A program made the position numbers and the translations under genes. From Mesorhizobium sp. INR15 (lineage in GTDB: Bacteria; Pseudomonadota; Alphaproteobacteria; Rhizobiales; Rhizobiaceae): a DNA stretch of 64,000 nucleotides. Below, in pieces: positions 33,433 to 42,995 of this stretch. The stretch spans positions 186,001-250,000 of the forward strand of contig NZ_CP045499.1 of assembly GCF_015500075.1 (NCBI RefSeq). Reading direction: 5' to 3'. The notes under the pieces were generated by a model. That model saw only the letters and a program-made list of their open reading frames with translations. It was not told the origin of the DNA and made no database searches. Each line of letters starts with the position of its first letter. The stretch's first letter is position 1.

Positions 33433-33870
33433 TCAATAGCAGTAATAGGCGTATTCGCAGTAGCCGTTCCAGTAGCAGTAGTACTGCCAGTAGCAGACGG
33501 CCTTGGAATTGGCCTTTGCCATGGTGCGGACGTCGGCGGCCACCTTGGTGATCAGCGCATCGCCCTGGGCAAGGCCCTCAGCCTTCTTGAGCACCGCTTC
33601 AACGTCGAAGTTGGCACCCTTGTCGCCTTGCTGGCCGTCGGCCAGAACGCGGCCGGGAACGCTCGCCACCATCTTGGCGGAGGTGACAAGAGCGAGTGGA
33701 TCGCCCTTCGCTTCGCCATAGCTTTCGAGCGCCCGGGCGGTTTCCAGGATCTGGCGTCCTTCGGCTTGCTGGGCGGCCGAGATATCAGGCTTTTTGTCCT
33801 CTGCGAACGAAGCGCCTGATGTCAGGCTGGTTGCGGCCAGAAGGCCGGCAAGAAGCAGTTTCTTCATCAT
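33433..33870 (-). CDS. exported protein with C-terminal Cys/Tyr/Trp hexapeptide repeat
   Basis: A 145-residue protein with a signal peptide (MMKKLLLAGLLAATSLTSGA, cut after SFA) and a helical middle (ISAAQQAEGRQILETARALE, then LITKVAADVRTMAKA). The last 20 residues (126-145) are almost only Cys, Tyr, Trp: Cys at 126, 132, 138 and 144, exactly six apart, giving repeats of the form C-Y-W-x-Y-Y. Such a tail could be cross-linked, bind metal or sit in the cell wall; none is shown. A perfect 20-bp hairpin follows the gene. No family is recognised. Confidence 0.8.
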   Translation of the reverse strand: MMKKLLLAGLLAATSLTSGASFAEDKKPDISAAQQAEGRQILETARALESYGEAKGDPLALVTSAKMVASVPGRVLADGQQGDKGANFDVEAVLKKAEGLAQGDALITKVAADVRTMAKANSKAVCYWQYYCYWNGYCEYAYYCY

Positions 33871-34033
33871 CGGTCAGTCCTCTGTTGTGTCCGTTTCACT
33901 ACCGCCGGTTACCCATCAGTTTCGCCGGCGCCTCCTCAATCCAATCACGCCCCCCTTCGCGGCGAAACCAGCTTGCGGATCCTGCTAGCGCCGGTCTGGG
34001 CGGCGCCAATTCGTTCTGCCGTAGAGGCAGCGT

Positions 34034-34369
34034 CTATTTCGCCGTCACCGTGAACGGCCGGATATCGATGGACATGTCTTCCTCGATGCGCGGTGGTTTG
34101 CTCACCGAACCTTGGGCCATGTCGTTAAGGCTGGTCGAGACCAGATTACGCAGTTCGGCCATTTCTGGCGCGGTATCTTCGATCCCGGGAACATCGCGAA
34201 GGCCCTCCTGCTCGAGATTGTCGAAGACAGTGTGTGCCTTGCCGAGGCCGGGCACCGCGACGAAGATCAGACGCTCGTCGCTGGCTAATGATGTATCAGG
34301 CTCGATCTGGGCGATGTCGGCGTTCTTCTCGTCGCCGGAAGCGAGCCGGTTGATGGTGCCGGCGGCTCG
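34034..34369 (-). pseudogene. C-terminal fragment of an unrecognised protein
   Basis: A continuous minus-strand frame of ~110 codons without a start at its upstream end, where it abuts the damaged AI-2E gene. It reads natively (SDERLIFVAVPGLGKAHTVF, EMAELRNLVSTSLNDMA) and ends IRPFTVTAK. A deletion probably joined the two remnants. I do not recognise the family. Confidence 0.45.
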
Positions 34370-34371
34370 AT

Positions 34372-35319
34372 CTAGTCATCTTCTATTTCTCTGGCCATGG
34401 GTCGCAGCAGCCGGACACCAACGGCGACGAAGAGGGCGGTCTCGACCAGATTTTCCTGCCCTACGCAGCGCCAGCGCCAGCAACCCCCATAACAGCGCAT
34501 TGGGGATGCCGAGAGCCAGAGCCCGATCGTTATCGGGATGGCGTAGACGATGTTTACGACCAGCTGCATCAGCAGATAGCGGCCGACCCGCGTGCCGGCA
34601 TCCTGCAGCGCCTGCATCGTCCGGTGCAAGTCGCCATAGCCGACAAGACGGATGAAACGGTCGCGCAGATCCTCCCGCTCCAAGAGCATGAAGATGACGA
34701 CGATGATGATCAGGCCGGCCGACGCCAGTGGACGGATCAGAGGGCCGATGATGTTCTGCAGAACATCCAGCGGCTTTTCGCGCGCGACGATCTCGACCGG
34801 CACCGGCTCGCGCTTTGGTGTGTCGGCGGCGGCGGGCGGCGCCGGCTCCTGCTTGTCGATCTCCTGGCCGACACGCTCGATGACGCTGCTCAACCTTGCA
34901 ATGATCCCGCCGCCGACGCCGGTCTCCTTGAGCGAGTGCACCTTGGTCAGGATGTTGGTCTGATAGAGTGAAATGTTCTGCGCCAGCTCGCTGACCTGGG
35001 TAGCGACAATGAAGGAGAACAGAGCGAGTGCTGCAAAGGCGCCGAGCACGCTGACGATGACGGCAGGAAGGCGGGGGATGCCGACCCGCTTCAGCGCCGA
35101 AACCACCGGAGCGAGCGCGAAGGTCAGGAGCAGCGCGATGGCGCTCGGCAGGAACACCTCACGGCCGAAATAGAGAGCGGCCACGGTGGTGACGATGGTC
35201 GCAACTGTCGGCAATCCGGTGCGCGGATGCGAAACTACGTCGGACAGGATATTTCCTGGTCCGCGCACAGACGAGGAAACGTCCTTTCCGCTATTGCCTG
35301 TCACTTCGTCCCTCCACAT
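34372..35319 (-). pseudogene. AI-2E family transporter, frameshifted and truncated
   Basis: The first ~280 codons are a good AI-2E (UPF0118) membrane protein: REVFLPSAIALLLTFALAPV, then IGPLIRPLASAGLIIIVVIF and MLLEREDLRDRFIRLVGYGD. Within the last conserved membrane region (VNIVYAIPITIGLW) the frame breaks into a Cys/Trp-rich run and ends after ~35 codons, so the C-terminal third is lost. AI-2E members have about eight membrane helices; here only five or six remain. Confidence 0.75.
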
Positions 35320-35535
35320 TTGCCCAGCCTGAGCTTAGTTAGCCATGTTCGCAGACACCTATCGAAAAGAGATGATGTTTGTCGTTAGCCGGTTCTTGGC
35401 CCAGTACGTCGCTTTGTCGTTCACCGCGCGGGCGGGTCGCTTCAAGCGGCAGAATCGGCCCCGGTCTGATGATCGTGTCGCATGTCGCATCGCCACAGGG
35501 CGGCGCGTGATCGTTTACGACCACGCGAAGTGAGA

Positions 35536-35799
35536 TCAATAGCCGTCTGGACAGCGTGCGATGTAAACGCGGCCATGACGATCGCGGTACCTGCATTGCC
35601 CGGCCTCGCTGGCGTGACCGATTACCGCGCCGGCTATCGCACCGACTGCGCCCCCAACGACAGCCCCTTGCACAGGATCGCCAGCTACCGCCGCGCCAAT
35701 CGCGGCACCACCCAACCCGCCAACTGCGGCGCCTTTCTCAGTCTGGGAACATGCCCCAAGTGGAATGAGCAAGCTCATGATCAGCAATGTCTTCTTCAT
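35536..35799 (-). CDS. small lipoprotein with glycine-zipper domain
   Basis: An 87-residue lipoprotein: signal peptide and lipobox LIPLGAC with the lipidated Cys at 17. The middle is a glycine zipper (GAAVGGLGGAAIGAAVAGD, VQGAVVGGAVGAIAGAVIG), which can span or line a membrane. The C-terminus has a Cys pair (QCRYRDRHGRVYIARCPDGY). The family is common in rhizobia, with outer-membrane stability roles proposed. Confidence 0.85.
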   Translation of the reverse strand: MKKTLLIMSLLIPLGACSQTEKGAAVGGLGGAAIGAAVAGDPVQGAVVGGAVGAIAGAVIGHASEAGQCRYRDRHGRVYIARCPDGY

Positions 35800-35859
35800 T
35801 GTTCTCTCCTGAGGCTCTAATTAGCCGGAGAATAAATGCGCCAATGAGTTTTTCGATCC

Positions 35860-36105
35860 ATCGGCTGCGACAACGGGGAGAAGGTGCGCGTCGCCTCCGC
35901 GCTCGACTGCGACCGCGAGGCCCATGTCGCCACCACCGAGGGCATCAAGGGCGAGGATGTGCGCGACCTCATCGCGTGACCATGGTCGCGTCTCGCAGCT
36001 GCCCGACGCCATAACCGTCATGGAAAGCTTTTCCATTGTGGATCGGCCACTACAACAGCTTTCGTCCGCACAAGGCGCTCGGCTATCGTTCACCCCGAGA
36101 GTAGC
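35860..36105 (+). pseudogene. IS3-family transposase OrfB remnant
   Basis: Two pieces of one transposase survive in different frames. The first, at 35900-35978, reads ALDCDREAHVATTEGIKGED and VRDLIA; the second at 36040-36105 reads IGHYNSFRPHKALGYRSPRE then stop. Both are conserved parts of IS3-family OrfB. The catalytic parts between them are lost by deletion. A relic of a different IS3 subtype from the copies at 12513 and 41799. Confidence 0.65.
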
Positions 36106-36318
36106 CGTAACACCGATCAGCCCGTGGATGTATCAGTTTGATATAGCGTGTAGCTCTATCCGTTAATGCACTCGCGTTGTAAAAGGGTAACAACCTAAAC
36201 CGACACAGCTGCTCGATGGCGGCTCCCGTCACCTGCGACGATGGTGCTGCGCCCTTTGGAACATTTTCCCTACGAGTGAATTGAAGATGAGGGACATCCA
36301 AAACTATGGAGTGAATAC

Positions 36319-36555
36319 GTGAAAAGCATCGTTCTGGCAGTCGCGTTGGCAGTCTCGGCCGTGACGTCTGGTTTCAATCCCGCATCGGCAGCGAGCGTGG
36401 TCATCACGACGAATAGTGGTGATATGGGCATGAGGCACCATAATCGCGAACATTGGCGCCAGTGGCGTCACCATCGTGGCCATTGCTTTGTGAAAGTAAC
36501 CAAGCATTGGCGGCATCATCATTGGATCGTTAAAAGAGTTCGCGTCTGCAGATAG
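36319..36555 (+). CDS. small exported His-rich protein
   Basis: A 78-residue protein with a signal peptide (MKSIVLAVALAVSAVTSGFN, cut after ASA) and a mature part rich in His, Arg and Trp (MRHHNREHWRQWRHHRGHCF, KHWRHHHWIVKRVRVC). Two Cys near the end. It starts with GTG, with GGAG 8 bases upstream. Similar small basic exported proteins occur in rhizobia; the His clusters suggest metal or anion binding, which is inference. Confidence 0.75.
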   Translation: MKSIVLAVALAVSAVTSGFNPASAASVVITTNSGDMGMRHHNREHWRQWRHHRGHCFVKVTKHWRHHHWIVKRVRVCR

Positions 36556-36841
36556 CCGAGAGGTCCATGATTCTAGCGGCTTATATTAAGCCTGGCAAAG
36601 CGAAGCCCCGCTGGCTCGAGCGAGCGGGCTTCGCAACATGAAAATGGTCGGACATGTTGAAGTTTCTCCCCCATTGGTAGTGTGATCGGTCTATCCGATC
36701 GATGGTCCATCTCGCCACGAATGGGAGCACATCTTCGCCCCCTGCCGTGAAGCGCGCGTCTACAAGGCCGGCGTTTTGCTTGCGGCCAACCGGGGAACTC
36801 CGGGCGCATGCAGACGTGCGCATGGCGACGAACTTGCCGGC

Positions 36842-37039
36842 CTGCACGGAAGGCCCCGCCTCGCCCGCGTTTCTGCAGCATTCAATCATCAAATAGCGAA
36901 CCGGTAGAGCGACCGCGCACTCTCCAAGTGCCGCCTTATGACACGCGTCTGCCTCACTGATGTTGCGGCCTCCACTTAGAAACCATTCCTCGATGCTTGC
37001 CGGCCGTGCGATCCCGTCTAAACTGAACGCATGGACATC
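36842..37039 (-). pseudogene. possible DUF982-like remnant
   Basis: A stretch of ~66 codons on the minus strand (FSLDGIARPASIEEWFLSGG, then ACHKAALGECAVALP and MIECCRNAGEAG) resembles the DUF982 pattern of an A-x-x-A-C...A-L-G core and an AA-x-x-AG end. It overlaps the start of the MscS gene on the other strand and has no clear start or stop of its own. Low confidence. Confidence 0.25.
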
Positions 37040-38338
37040 AAAGGGTTGGTTTTCGAAATTCTGGCTTGGCTCCAAGTCCAGCTTGCCGAACTCGCGCAAG
37101 TTTGGTCGCTGTATCAGCTCGTGATCATCCTGGCGCTTTTCACCTTTGCCAGGCTAGCGGCAAGTCGGGTGGAACTTGGCTTAGAGCAGCGAGCGCGCAA
37201 GGTCAGGGGACATCCGGGCCTTTTGCGTGTGGTTGTCGCCCTGATGCGGCGCACGGACTGGATTCTTTTTGTCGTCCTGCTCTTTGTAGCGCTGACGATT
37301 TTGCGAGCGACGACTTGGCCGAGCCGAAGTCATTTGGTCAGAATAGCCTTGTCGCTGTCGCTGGCCTGGCTATTTGTGTCAGTGCTTTCCCGCATCATCC
37401 GCAATCGGCTTGTCGCTCGTGCGATCGGCTGGTTTGCCTGGATTTACGCGGCACTTGTTATTCTCGGCATCCATGACGAGGTGGCGATCTTTCTGGACGG
37501 CCTTGCCATGCCGATCGGTGACGTTCGACTGAGCGTGCTTACCCTCTTCAAAGCGGTGCTGCTGCTTACCGCGACGATTTGGCTGGCCGTCGTGACCGGA
37601 AACTATGTCGATGAGCGGCTGCAGCAATCGGAAGAGCTGACGCCGTCGATCCGCGTTTTGATCGGCAAGGTGCTCAAGATCGGATTGGTCATCCTGGCTG
37701 GTGGCATGGCGCTGTCCGCGGTGGGCGTCGACCTCACCGCACTGACGGTATTTTCCGGGGCTATCGGCGTCGGCCTTGGCTTCGGTCTGCAAAAAGTAGT
37801 CTCGAATTTCATTTCGGGCGTCATCATCCTGCTCGACAAGTCGATAAAACCCGGAGACACGATAACGCTCGGCGAAACCTTCGGTTGGATCCGGGAACTG
37901 AGGGCGCGATTTGTCTCGGTGGTAACCAGGGATGGTCGTGAGTACCTCATTCCAAATGAGGATTTCATCACCCAGCAAGTGGTCAACTGGTCATTTAGCG
38001 ACAATCTGGTCCGTCTCGACGTGCACTTCGGAGTATCCTACGAGGCCGATCCGCATCTCGTCAGCGAACTTGCGATCGCAGCCGCAATCACGGTCGGCCG
38101 GGTCGAAGCCGACAGGCGACCAGTGTGCTGGCTTACTGCGTTCGGAGAATCCTCGCTCGACTTCGTCCTGCGCTTCTGGATCCACGATCCACAGCAGGGG
38201 CTCACGAATGTTCGGGGCAAGGTGCTGTTGGCCCTATGGGACACATTCAAGGAGCACGGTATTCAGATACCATATCCGCATCGCGAAGTCATCTTCCGGC
38301 GAGCCCCCCACCCCCCGATTGGTCGCGATGCAGGCTAA
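37031..38338 (+). CDS. MscS-family mechanosensitive channel protein
   Basis: A 435-residue inner-membrane channel. About five N-terminal helices precede the conserved pore helix and beta domain: GVDLTALTVFSGAIGVGLGF, GLQKVVSNFISGVIILLDKS, KPGDTITLG. The Gly/Ala-rich pore helix is AIGVGLGFGLQKVVSNFISG. The cytosolic alpha/beta end runs to FKEHGIQIPYPHREV. Such channels release solutes on hypo-osmotic shock. It precedes the potassium transporter gene by 460 bases, both osmotic functions. Confidence 0.93.
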   Translation: MDIKGLVFEILAWLQVQLAELAQVWSLYQLVIILALFTFARLAASRVELGLEQRARKVRGHPGLLRVVVALMRRTDWILFVVLLFVALTILRATTWPSRSHLVRIALSLSLAWLFVSVLSRIIRNRLVARAIGWFAWIYAALVILGIHDEVAIFLDGLAMPIGDVRLSVLTLFKAVLLLTATIWLAVVTGNYVDERLQQSEELTPSIRVLIGKVLKIGLVILAGGMALSAVGVDLTALTVFSGAIGVGLGFGLQKVVSNFISGVIILLDKSIKPGDTITLGETFGWIRELRARFVSVVTRDGREYLIPNEDFITQQVVNWSFSDNLVRLDVHFGVSYEADPHLVSELAIAAAITVGRVEADRRPVCWLTAFGESSLDFVLRFWIHDPQQGLTNVRGKVLLALWDTFKEHGIQIPYPHREVIFRRAPHPPIGRDAG

Positions 38339-38505
38339 ACTCGCCCGTCCCATGCCCTCGCCGGCTTTCTCCAGCACGCGTGCTAGCGCTATATACAGCA
38401 AAGATCCTGTGATGATCCGACTGAGTAATAGGCTACCAACTCACTCCAGAACGCATTGGCTGACACAAAGCAGCCGCTGTCAGCGCAACCAGTGTCTTGG
38501 AGATC

Positions 38506-38802
38506 ATGGATCGCACTGATCCGCACGTCATAGCGATGCCTGTTCAAGTGAACCCGCTGCCGTTACTAATCCGGATCAACCATGAGATTCTCGCGCAATT
38601 TTTGTTATCCTACTGCTGCGACAGCGTCTGCAAAGAAGCTCTCCGGTACCTACTGGAATCTGATTGGCCGAGTGCGAGTGACTTGCCCAACTCGGTTAGG
38701 ATGTTGAAATTGATTTTTTCCGTAGAGCCTATCGTTGAAAACCCGATGTTTTCGCATTTGAGGTACGCTAGGGCCGGCTTTAAAAAGCCGCCAGCGGCAT
38801 GA
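38506..38802 (+). CDS. hypothetical protein overlapping the kup start
   Basis: A ~98-residue frame that ends with TGA overlapping the kup ATG by 4 bases (ATGA), which hints at translational coupling. No domain is recognised (LLIRINHEILAQFLLSYCCD, LRYLLESDWPSASDLPNSVR). The ribosome site is poor (GGAG 3 bases away). It may be chance. Confidence 0.35.
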   Translation: MDRTDPHVIAMPVQVNPLPLLIRINHEILAQFLLSYCCDSVCKEALRYLLESDWPSASDLPNSVRMLKLIFSVEPIVENPMFSHLRYARAGFKKPPAA

Positions 38803-39731
38803 ACGTTTCCACCAATGGGGCATCGTCCGACCATGCACCGCACCCGGTTGCCGGCGCGTCGACACCGAAGCTAGTGCTTGCCGCCCTCGGAGTCGTTTTC
38901 GGGGACATCGGAACAAGCCCGATCTACGCCTTTCGCGAAGCGCTCCACGCGTCAGCTGGAGGAGCTGGTCCTTCGGTTTCCGACATGAACGTATTTGGGC
39001 TGCTTTCACTCATCGTCTGGGCTTTGCTGATCGTGGTGACGCTCAAATATGTGACCTTCGTTCTTCGCGCGGACAACAACGGCGAAGGTGGAACACTTTC
39101 GCTGATGGCGCTTGCGAGGGGAAAGAGGACGGCCCACGCGAAACTCATTTTGGTGCTTGGCGCTTGTGGAGCATCGCTGTTTTTTGGTGACGCCATCATC
39201 ACACCAGCAATCTCAGTCCTGTCAGCTGTCGAGGGACTGAAGGTGATAACGCCCGGCATGGACTCCTTTGTGATCCCCATCACGTTGGGCATCTTGGCGG
39301 TGTTGATGTTCGCCCAAAGGTTTGGCACGGGCAAGGTGGCAAACGTGTTCGGCCCGGTGACCGCGATCTGGTTTCTCGTGCTTGGACTATCCGGCCTGAC
39401 CCATATAGCCGATGCTCCGTCAATATTGCTCGCGGTCAATCCATATTACGCGGTCCATTATCTGACGGCCCAACCCGAGATCGCTTTTGTGACGATGGGG
39501 TCCGTCTTCCTGGCGGTCACGGGAGCTGAGGCACTTTATGTAGATCTCGGTCATTTTGGCCGAAGACCTATCGTATTGGCCTGGCTGGCCATCGTGTTTC
39601 CCTGTCTTTTGCTGAATTATTTTGGGCAAGGCGCCTTCGTCATGTCGATGGGCGGTAACGCATCCAATCCATTCTTTAACATGTTGCCCGAATGGTTCCT
39701 GGTCCCGGGCGTAATATTGGCGACCGCCGCT
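38799..39731 (+). pseudogene. kup: kup potassium transporter, 5' segment
   Basis: This is the first 311 codons of a Kup/HAK low-affinity K+ symporter: LGVVFGDIGTSPIYAFREAL, LKYVTFVLRADNNGEGGTLS, FFGDAIITPAISVLSAVEGL are family signatures. At codon 311 the frame is cut by an IS1111-type element. The gene resumes at 41121 (226 codons) and at 43066 (100 codons); the three parts join in frame to 637 residues, the normal Kup length. Only transposition, not decay, has disabled it. Confidence 0.93.
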
Positions 39732-39747
39732 TGTGTGGTTGCCGCCT

Positions 39748-40002
39748 GGAATGCAAGAGATCTTTGTGCTTTTTGGACGGGCGATCGAGTGCGGTCTTGT
39801 GTCAGGCCTTCGTCTACGGCCTTTCACCTGCCGCTGGCCGGTATGGTGATCTGCGGACTGGGTCCAAATCTACCGTACGAGCTTTGATGCACTCGCGGCG
39901 GGGCTGGTTTCCCCAATCCAGATCTATTCGATCGTTTTGCCCATTCAGGCCGTCGACTTCTTGCTCCCCTTCACCTGCGTCAGGCTGTATTCCGCATCTG
40001 GA
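39748..40002 (-). ncRNA. probable guide (bridge/seek) RNA region of the IS1111 element
   Basis: About 255 bases between the transposase stop and the subterminal repeat have no gene of their own. In the IS1111 subgroup the structured guide RNA that pairs with donor and target is encoded in this 3' part. I have not folded it; the call rests on position and family knowledge. Confidence 0.4.
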
Positions 40003-41031
40003 TCATGCAGCTACAGCCTGCGCCGGATCTCTATAATCTTCCTTCTTCGTCAGCATGGCCCAGATCGCGCGCGCCATCTTGTTTGCCAAAGCAATCGCCA
40101 CGAGCATTCTCGGTTTGGTCGCCAGCATCCGCCCCAACCACGACCCATCAGGGATTGATCTGCGCCCCAGCCAATTCAGTCTCGACATGGCCCCGATGAT
40201 TAGCAGCCGGCGAATGTCTGTCTGCCCCGCCTTTGATATCCGTCCAAGCCGTTCCTTTCCTCCAGATGAGTGCTGGCGCGGGACCAACCCAAGCCAAGCC
40301 GCAAAGTCCCGGCCGCGCTTAAAGCTGGCCATATCCGGCGCGAAAGCCTCGACTGCCAGTGCGGTTAGCGGGCCAACTCCTGGCATCGTCTGCAGCCGTT
40401 GAGCCGTGTCGGCCTCAGCCGCTAGGGCTATGACTTTCTTCGTCCTGGCTTCAATTCGAACTGTCTTCTCTACGATCTGTTTGAGTAGGTCCCGGCATTC
40501 TTCTCTAACCAGCTCGGGCAGGTCACTGTTGGGCGCATCGATGATCTCCTCGATGCGCTTGACCTGAGCTATGCCTTGCGGGACGGTGTGGCCGTATTCA
40601 TAAAGACATGAGCGTAGCGCATTCACCAACTCTGTTCGCTGGTGGACAAGGCGTTCCCTATTGCGGAACAGCACTGCACGTGCCTGCTGCTCTTCGGATT
40701 TCGGCTCCACAAAGCGCATCTCGGGTCGCTGGGCCGCAATCACTATCGCTTCTGCATCCGCTGCATCATTCTTCTGACGTTTTACGAACGGCTTCACATA
40801 CTGCGGCGCAATCAGCCGCACCTCGTGGCCAAACTTGACCAGTTCGCGTGCCCAGTAATGCGCGCTGCCGCAGGCTTCCATCACCACCAACGCCGGTGGG
40901 TGTTCCGCCATGAAAACGGAAAGGTTCTGCCGCGATAGCTTCTTTCGAAACCGGACCTGCCCGGTCATCGACGCGCCGTGCAGTTGAAAGACATTCTTTG
41001 CCAAATCCACGCCAATCATCAAATCGTTCAT
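40003..41031 (-). CDS. IS110-family (IS1111-type) RNA-guided transposase
   Basis: A 342-residue DEDD transposase. RuvC-like part: D in MIGVDLAKNVFQLHG, E in LVVMEACGSAHYWA, D-x-x-D in KRQKNDAADAEAIVIA. C-terminal Tnp domain: TMPGVGPLTALAVEAF, FAAWLGLVPRQHSSGGKERL with the catalytic Ser and ISKAGQTDIRRLLI. The frame is intact, so it is likely active. It interrupts kup in the opposite direction. Confidence 0.95.
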   Translation of the reverse strand: MNDLMIGVDLAKNVFQLHGASMTGQVRFRKKLSRQNLSVFMAEHPPALVVMEACGSAHYWARELVKFGHEVRLIAPQYVKPFVKRQKNDAADAEAIVIAAQRPEMRFVEPKSEEQQARAVLFRNRERLVHQRTELVNALRSCLYEYGHTVPQGIAQVKRIEEIIDAPNSDLPELVREECRDLLKQIVEKTVRIEARTKKVIALAAEADTAQRLQTMPGVGPLTALAVEAFAPDMASFKRGRDFAAWLGLVPRQHSSGGKERLGRISKAGQTDIRRLLIIGAMSRLNWLGRRSIPDGSWLGRMLATKPRMLVAIALANKMARAIWAMLTKKEDYRDPAQAVAA

Positions 41032-41120
41032 AACGGTTGCCGTCCTTTTCGCTCGTTGGGCTCAACACCACATCCTGACACATGGCGATGCGGTTTGGGG
41101 AGGCGGCAACCACCCCATCT

Positions 41121-41798
41121 ACCGTGATTGCCAGCCAAGCTGTGATTTCGGGCGCGTTTTCGTTAACAAGCCAGGCGGTGCAATTGCATATGCTTCCACG
41201 CTTCACGATCAGACACACCTCGGAGACACAGGCTGGGCAGATCTATCTTCCTCGCGTGAATTTCCTGATCGCTATCGGGGTGATGTTGCTGGTTGTAGGC
41301 TTTCGAGAATCCAGCGCGCTGGCTTCCGCTTATGGGATTTCGGTCACTGGCGAAATGTTGGTAACAACGATCCTTTTGCTGTTTGTCATGCGTCGTCGCT
41401 GGCGGTGGGGGCTAGCGGTCGTGCTGCCGCTGATTTTTTTCTTCGCCGTTATTGATGCGGGTTTTCTACTCACCAATGCCGTCAAGGTCCTTGAGGGCGG
41501 ATGGGTGTCGGTCGGTGTCGCTTGCGTCATGGGATTGATCATGTCGACCTGGATCACCGGCACCAAATACCTCTTCGACAAAACGCGGAAAAGTGAAATA
41601 TCGCTTGAACAGCTGGCGACAAAGCTGGCCGAGAAGCCGCCGTCGCTTGTGCTGGGCACAGCGATCTTCTTGACCAGCGATCCGCAAAGTGCACCTGCGG
41701 CGATGATGCATAGCCTGAAGCACTATAGAGTTCTGCACGAACAAAACATCATCATGAGCGTTGTGACAGCCGAAGTGCCGCGAGTCGCCGATCGAGAC
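41121..41798 (+). pseudogene. kup: kup potassium transporter, middle segment
   Basis: Codons 312-537 of the Kup protein, from TVIASQAVISGAFSLTSQAV and QIYLPRVNFLIAIGVMLLVV to VVTAEVPRVADRD. It sits between the two insertion elements. The first codon after the IS1111 element is in frame with the upstream part, and the last codon is in frame with the part after the IS3 element once one AGAC duplication is removed. Confidence 0.92.
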
Positions 41799-41859
41799 TG
41801 AGGTGGTCCCGCTTGGTGAGACAGTTTGGCGGCTTGGCTAAGGTGGATCGGGGTTGTTT

Positions 41860-42696
41860 CTACGCCGCCAATAGCTCCGTCATTTCTGCGATAGCATAGA
41901 CCTCGTCGGGCGTCCTGCCGGAGAAGGTAGAGTGCGGGCGCAGCCGATTGTAATAGTCAATCCAGGAACCGATGCCTTTGCGCGCCTCGCTGCCGGTCTC
42001 GAAGGCGCTGAGGAAGACGCATTCGTATTTGAGGCTTCGCCATAGCCGCTCGATGAAGACGTTGTCCATCCAGCGGCCGCGCCCGTCCATGGAGATGCGG
42101 ATCCCAGCGTCCTTCAGCGTCGACGTGAAGGCGAAGCTGGTGAACTGGCTTCCCTGATCCGTGTTGAACATGTCGGGCCTGCCGTAGCGGGCGATCGCCT
42201 CTTCAAGCGCGGCAACGCAGAAGTCGGCATCCATCGTGTTCGACAGCCGCCAGGCGAGCACCTTGCGGCTGAACCAGTCCATGACGGCGACGAGGTAGAG
42301 AAAGCCGCGCCGCATCGGGATATAGGTCACGTCGGCGCACCAGACCTGGTCCGGCCGTTCGATCGCCAGGTGCCGCAGCAGGTAGGGATAGATGCGGTGC
42401 TGAGGATGCGGCGTGCTGGTCTTCGGCGCCTGGTAGATCGGCGATAAGCCAATCTTGCGCATCAGCCGCCGGACCCGCTTGCGGCCGACGCAGCAACCCT
42501 GACGCCGCAGATGCCGCGCCATCTGTCTGGAGCCATACCAGGGCATTTCCATGAAGGCCTCGTCGATGACGCGCATCAGTTTGAGGGTCTCGGGCGTCTC
42601 GTCGACGGGCTGTCGATAGAATGACGCCCGCGAGATCGAGACAAGCTCGCACTGGCGGCGGATCGAGAGCCGTGGGTGATCGGGATTGATCATCAT
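41860..42696 (-). CDS. IS3-family transposase OrfB (DDE integrase), copy 2
   Basis: Protein identical to that at 12878-13714, with D-D-E residues in VWCADVTYIPM, FNTDQGSQFTS and FIERLWRSLKYE. The frame is open upstream to 42870, as needed for the -1 frameshift fusion with OrfA. The surrounding 4-base duplication shows that it transposed into kup. Confidence 0.93.
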   Translation of the reverse strand: MMINPDHPRLSIRRQCELVSISRASFYRQPVDETPETLKLMRVIDEAFMEMPWYGSRQMARHLRRQGCCVGRKRVRRLMRKIGLSPIYQAPKTSTPHPQHRIYPYLLRHLAIERPDQVWCADVTYIPMRRGFLYLVAVMDWFSRKVLAWRLSNTMDADFCVAALEEAIARYGRPDMFNTDQGSQFTSFAFTSTLKDAGIRISMDGRGRWMDNVFIERLWRSLKYECVFLSAFETGSEARKGIGSWIDYYNRLRPHSTFSGRTPDEVYAIAEMTELLAA

Positions 42697-42713
42697 TCTC
42701 CTCCGATCCAGGC

Positions 42714-42995
42714 TCAGCGATCGAAGGTCTTGGCCAAAAAATCCCGCTCGACCACGAGCTGGCCGATCTTGGCGTGAAGCTTCGTTACCTCGGCTTCCCG
42801 GCCGACCTGCGCATCCGCGGCCTTGTCGTCGAACGCCTTGGCCAGGTTCTCGATGGCCTGCCGCTTCCACTGCGTGATCTGGTTGGGGTGAAGCTGATGC
42901 TTCGTCGCCAGTTCAGAAATCGTCCGCTCGCCGCGGATCGCCTCAAGCGCAACCTTGGCCTTGAAATCGGCCGTAAACCGTCTGCGTGTCTTCAT
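42714..42995 (-). CDS. IS3-family transposase OrfA, copy 2
   Basis: A 93-residue HTH protein, identical to OrfA at 12579-12860 (RRRFTADFKAKVALEAIRGE; leucine-zipper end VTKLHAKIGQLVVERDFLAK). It supplies the DNA-binding half of the fused transposase. Confidence 0.93.
   Translation of the reverse strand: MKTRRRFTADFKAKVALEAIRGERTISELATKHQLHPNQITQWKRQAIENLAKAFDDKAADAQVGREAEVTKLHAKIGQLVVERDFLAKTFDR

Larger units (their letters stand above)
39732..41120 (-). mobile_element. IS110-family (IS1111 subgroup) element inside kup
   Basis: Ends are inferred from kup: the coding frame stops at 39731 and resumes at 41121 exactly in register. A 13-bp subterminal inverted repeat is seen (GTGGTTGCCGCCT at 39735-39747; its complement at 41101-41113), typical of IS1111. 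No target duplication, as in the family. A long non-coding part (39748-40002) follows the transposase gene, where IS1111 elements encode their guide (seek/bridge) RNA. Confidence 0.88.

Noticed and set aside
36702..36896. Plus-strand 64-codon frame before the MscS gene
   Set aside because: No ribosome site or domain, and the opposite strand gives a better (still weak) DUF982-like reading.
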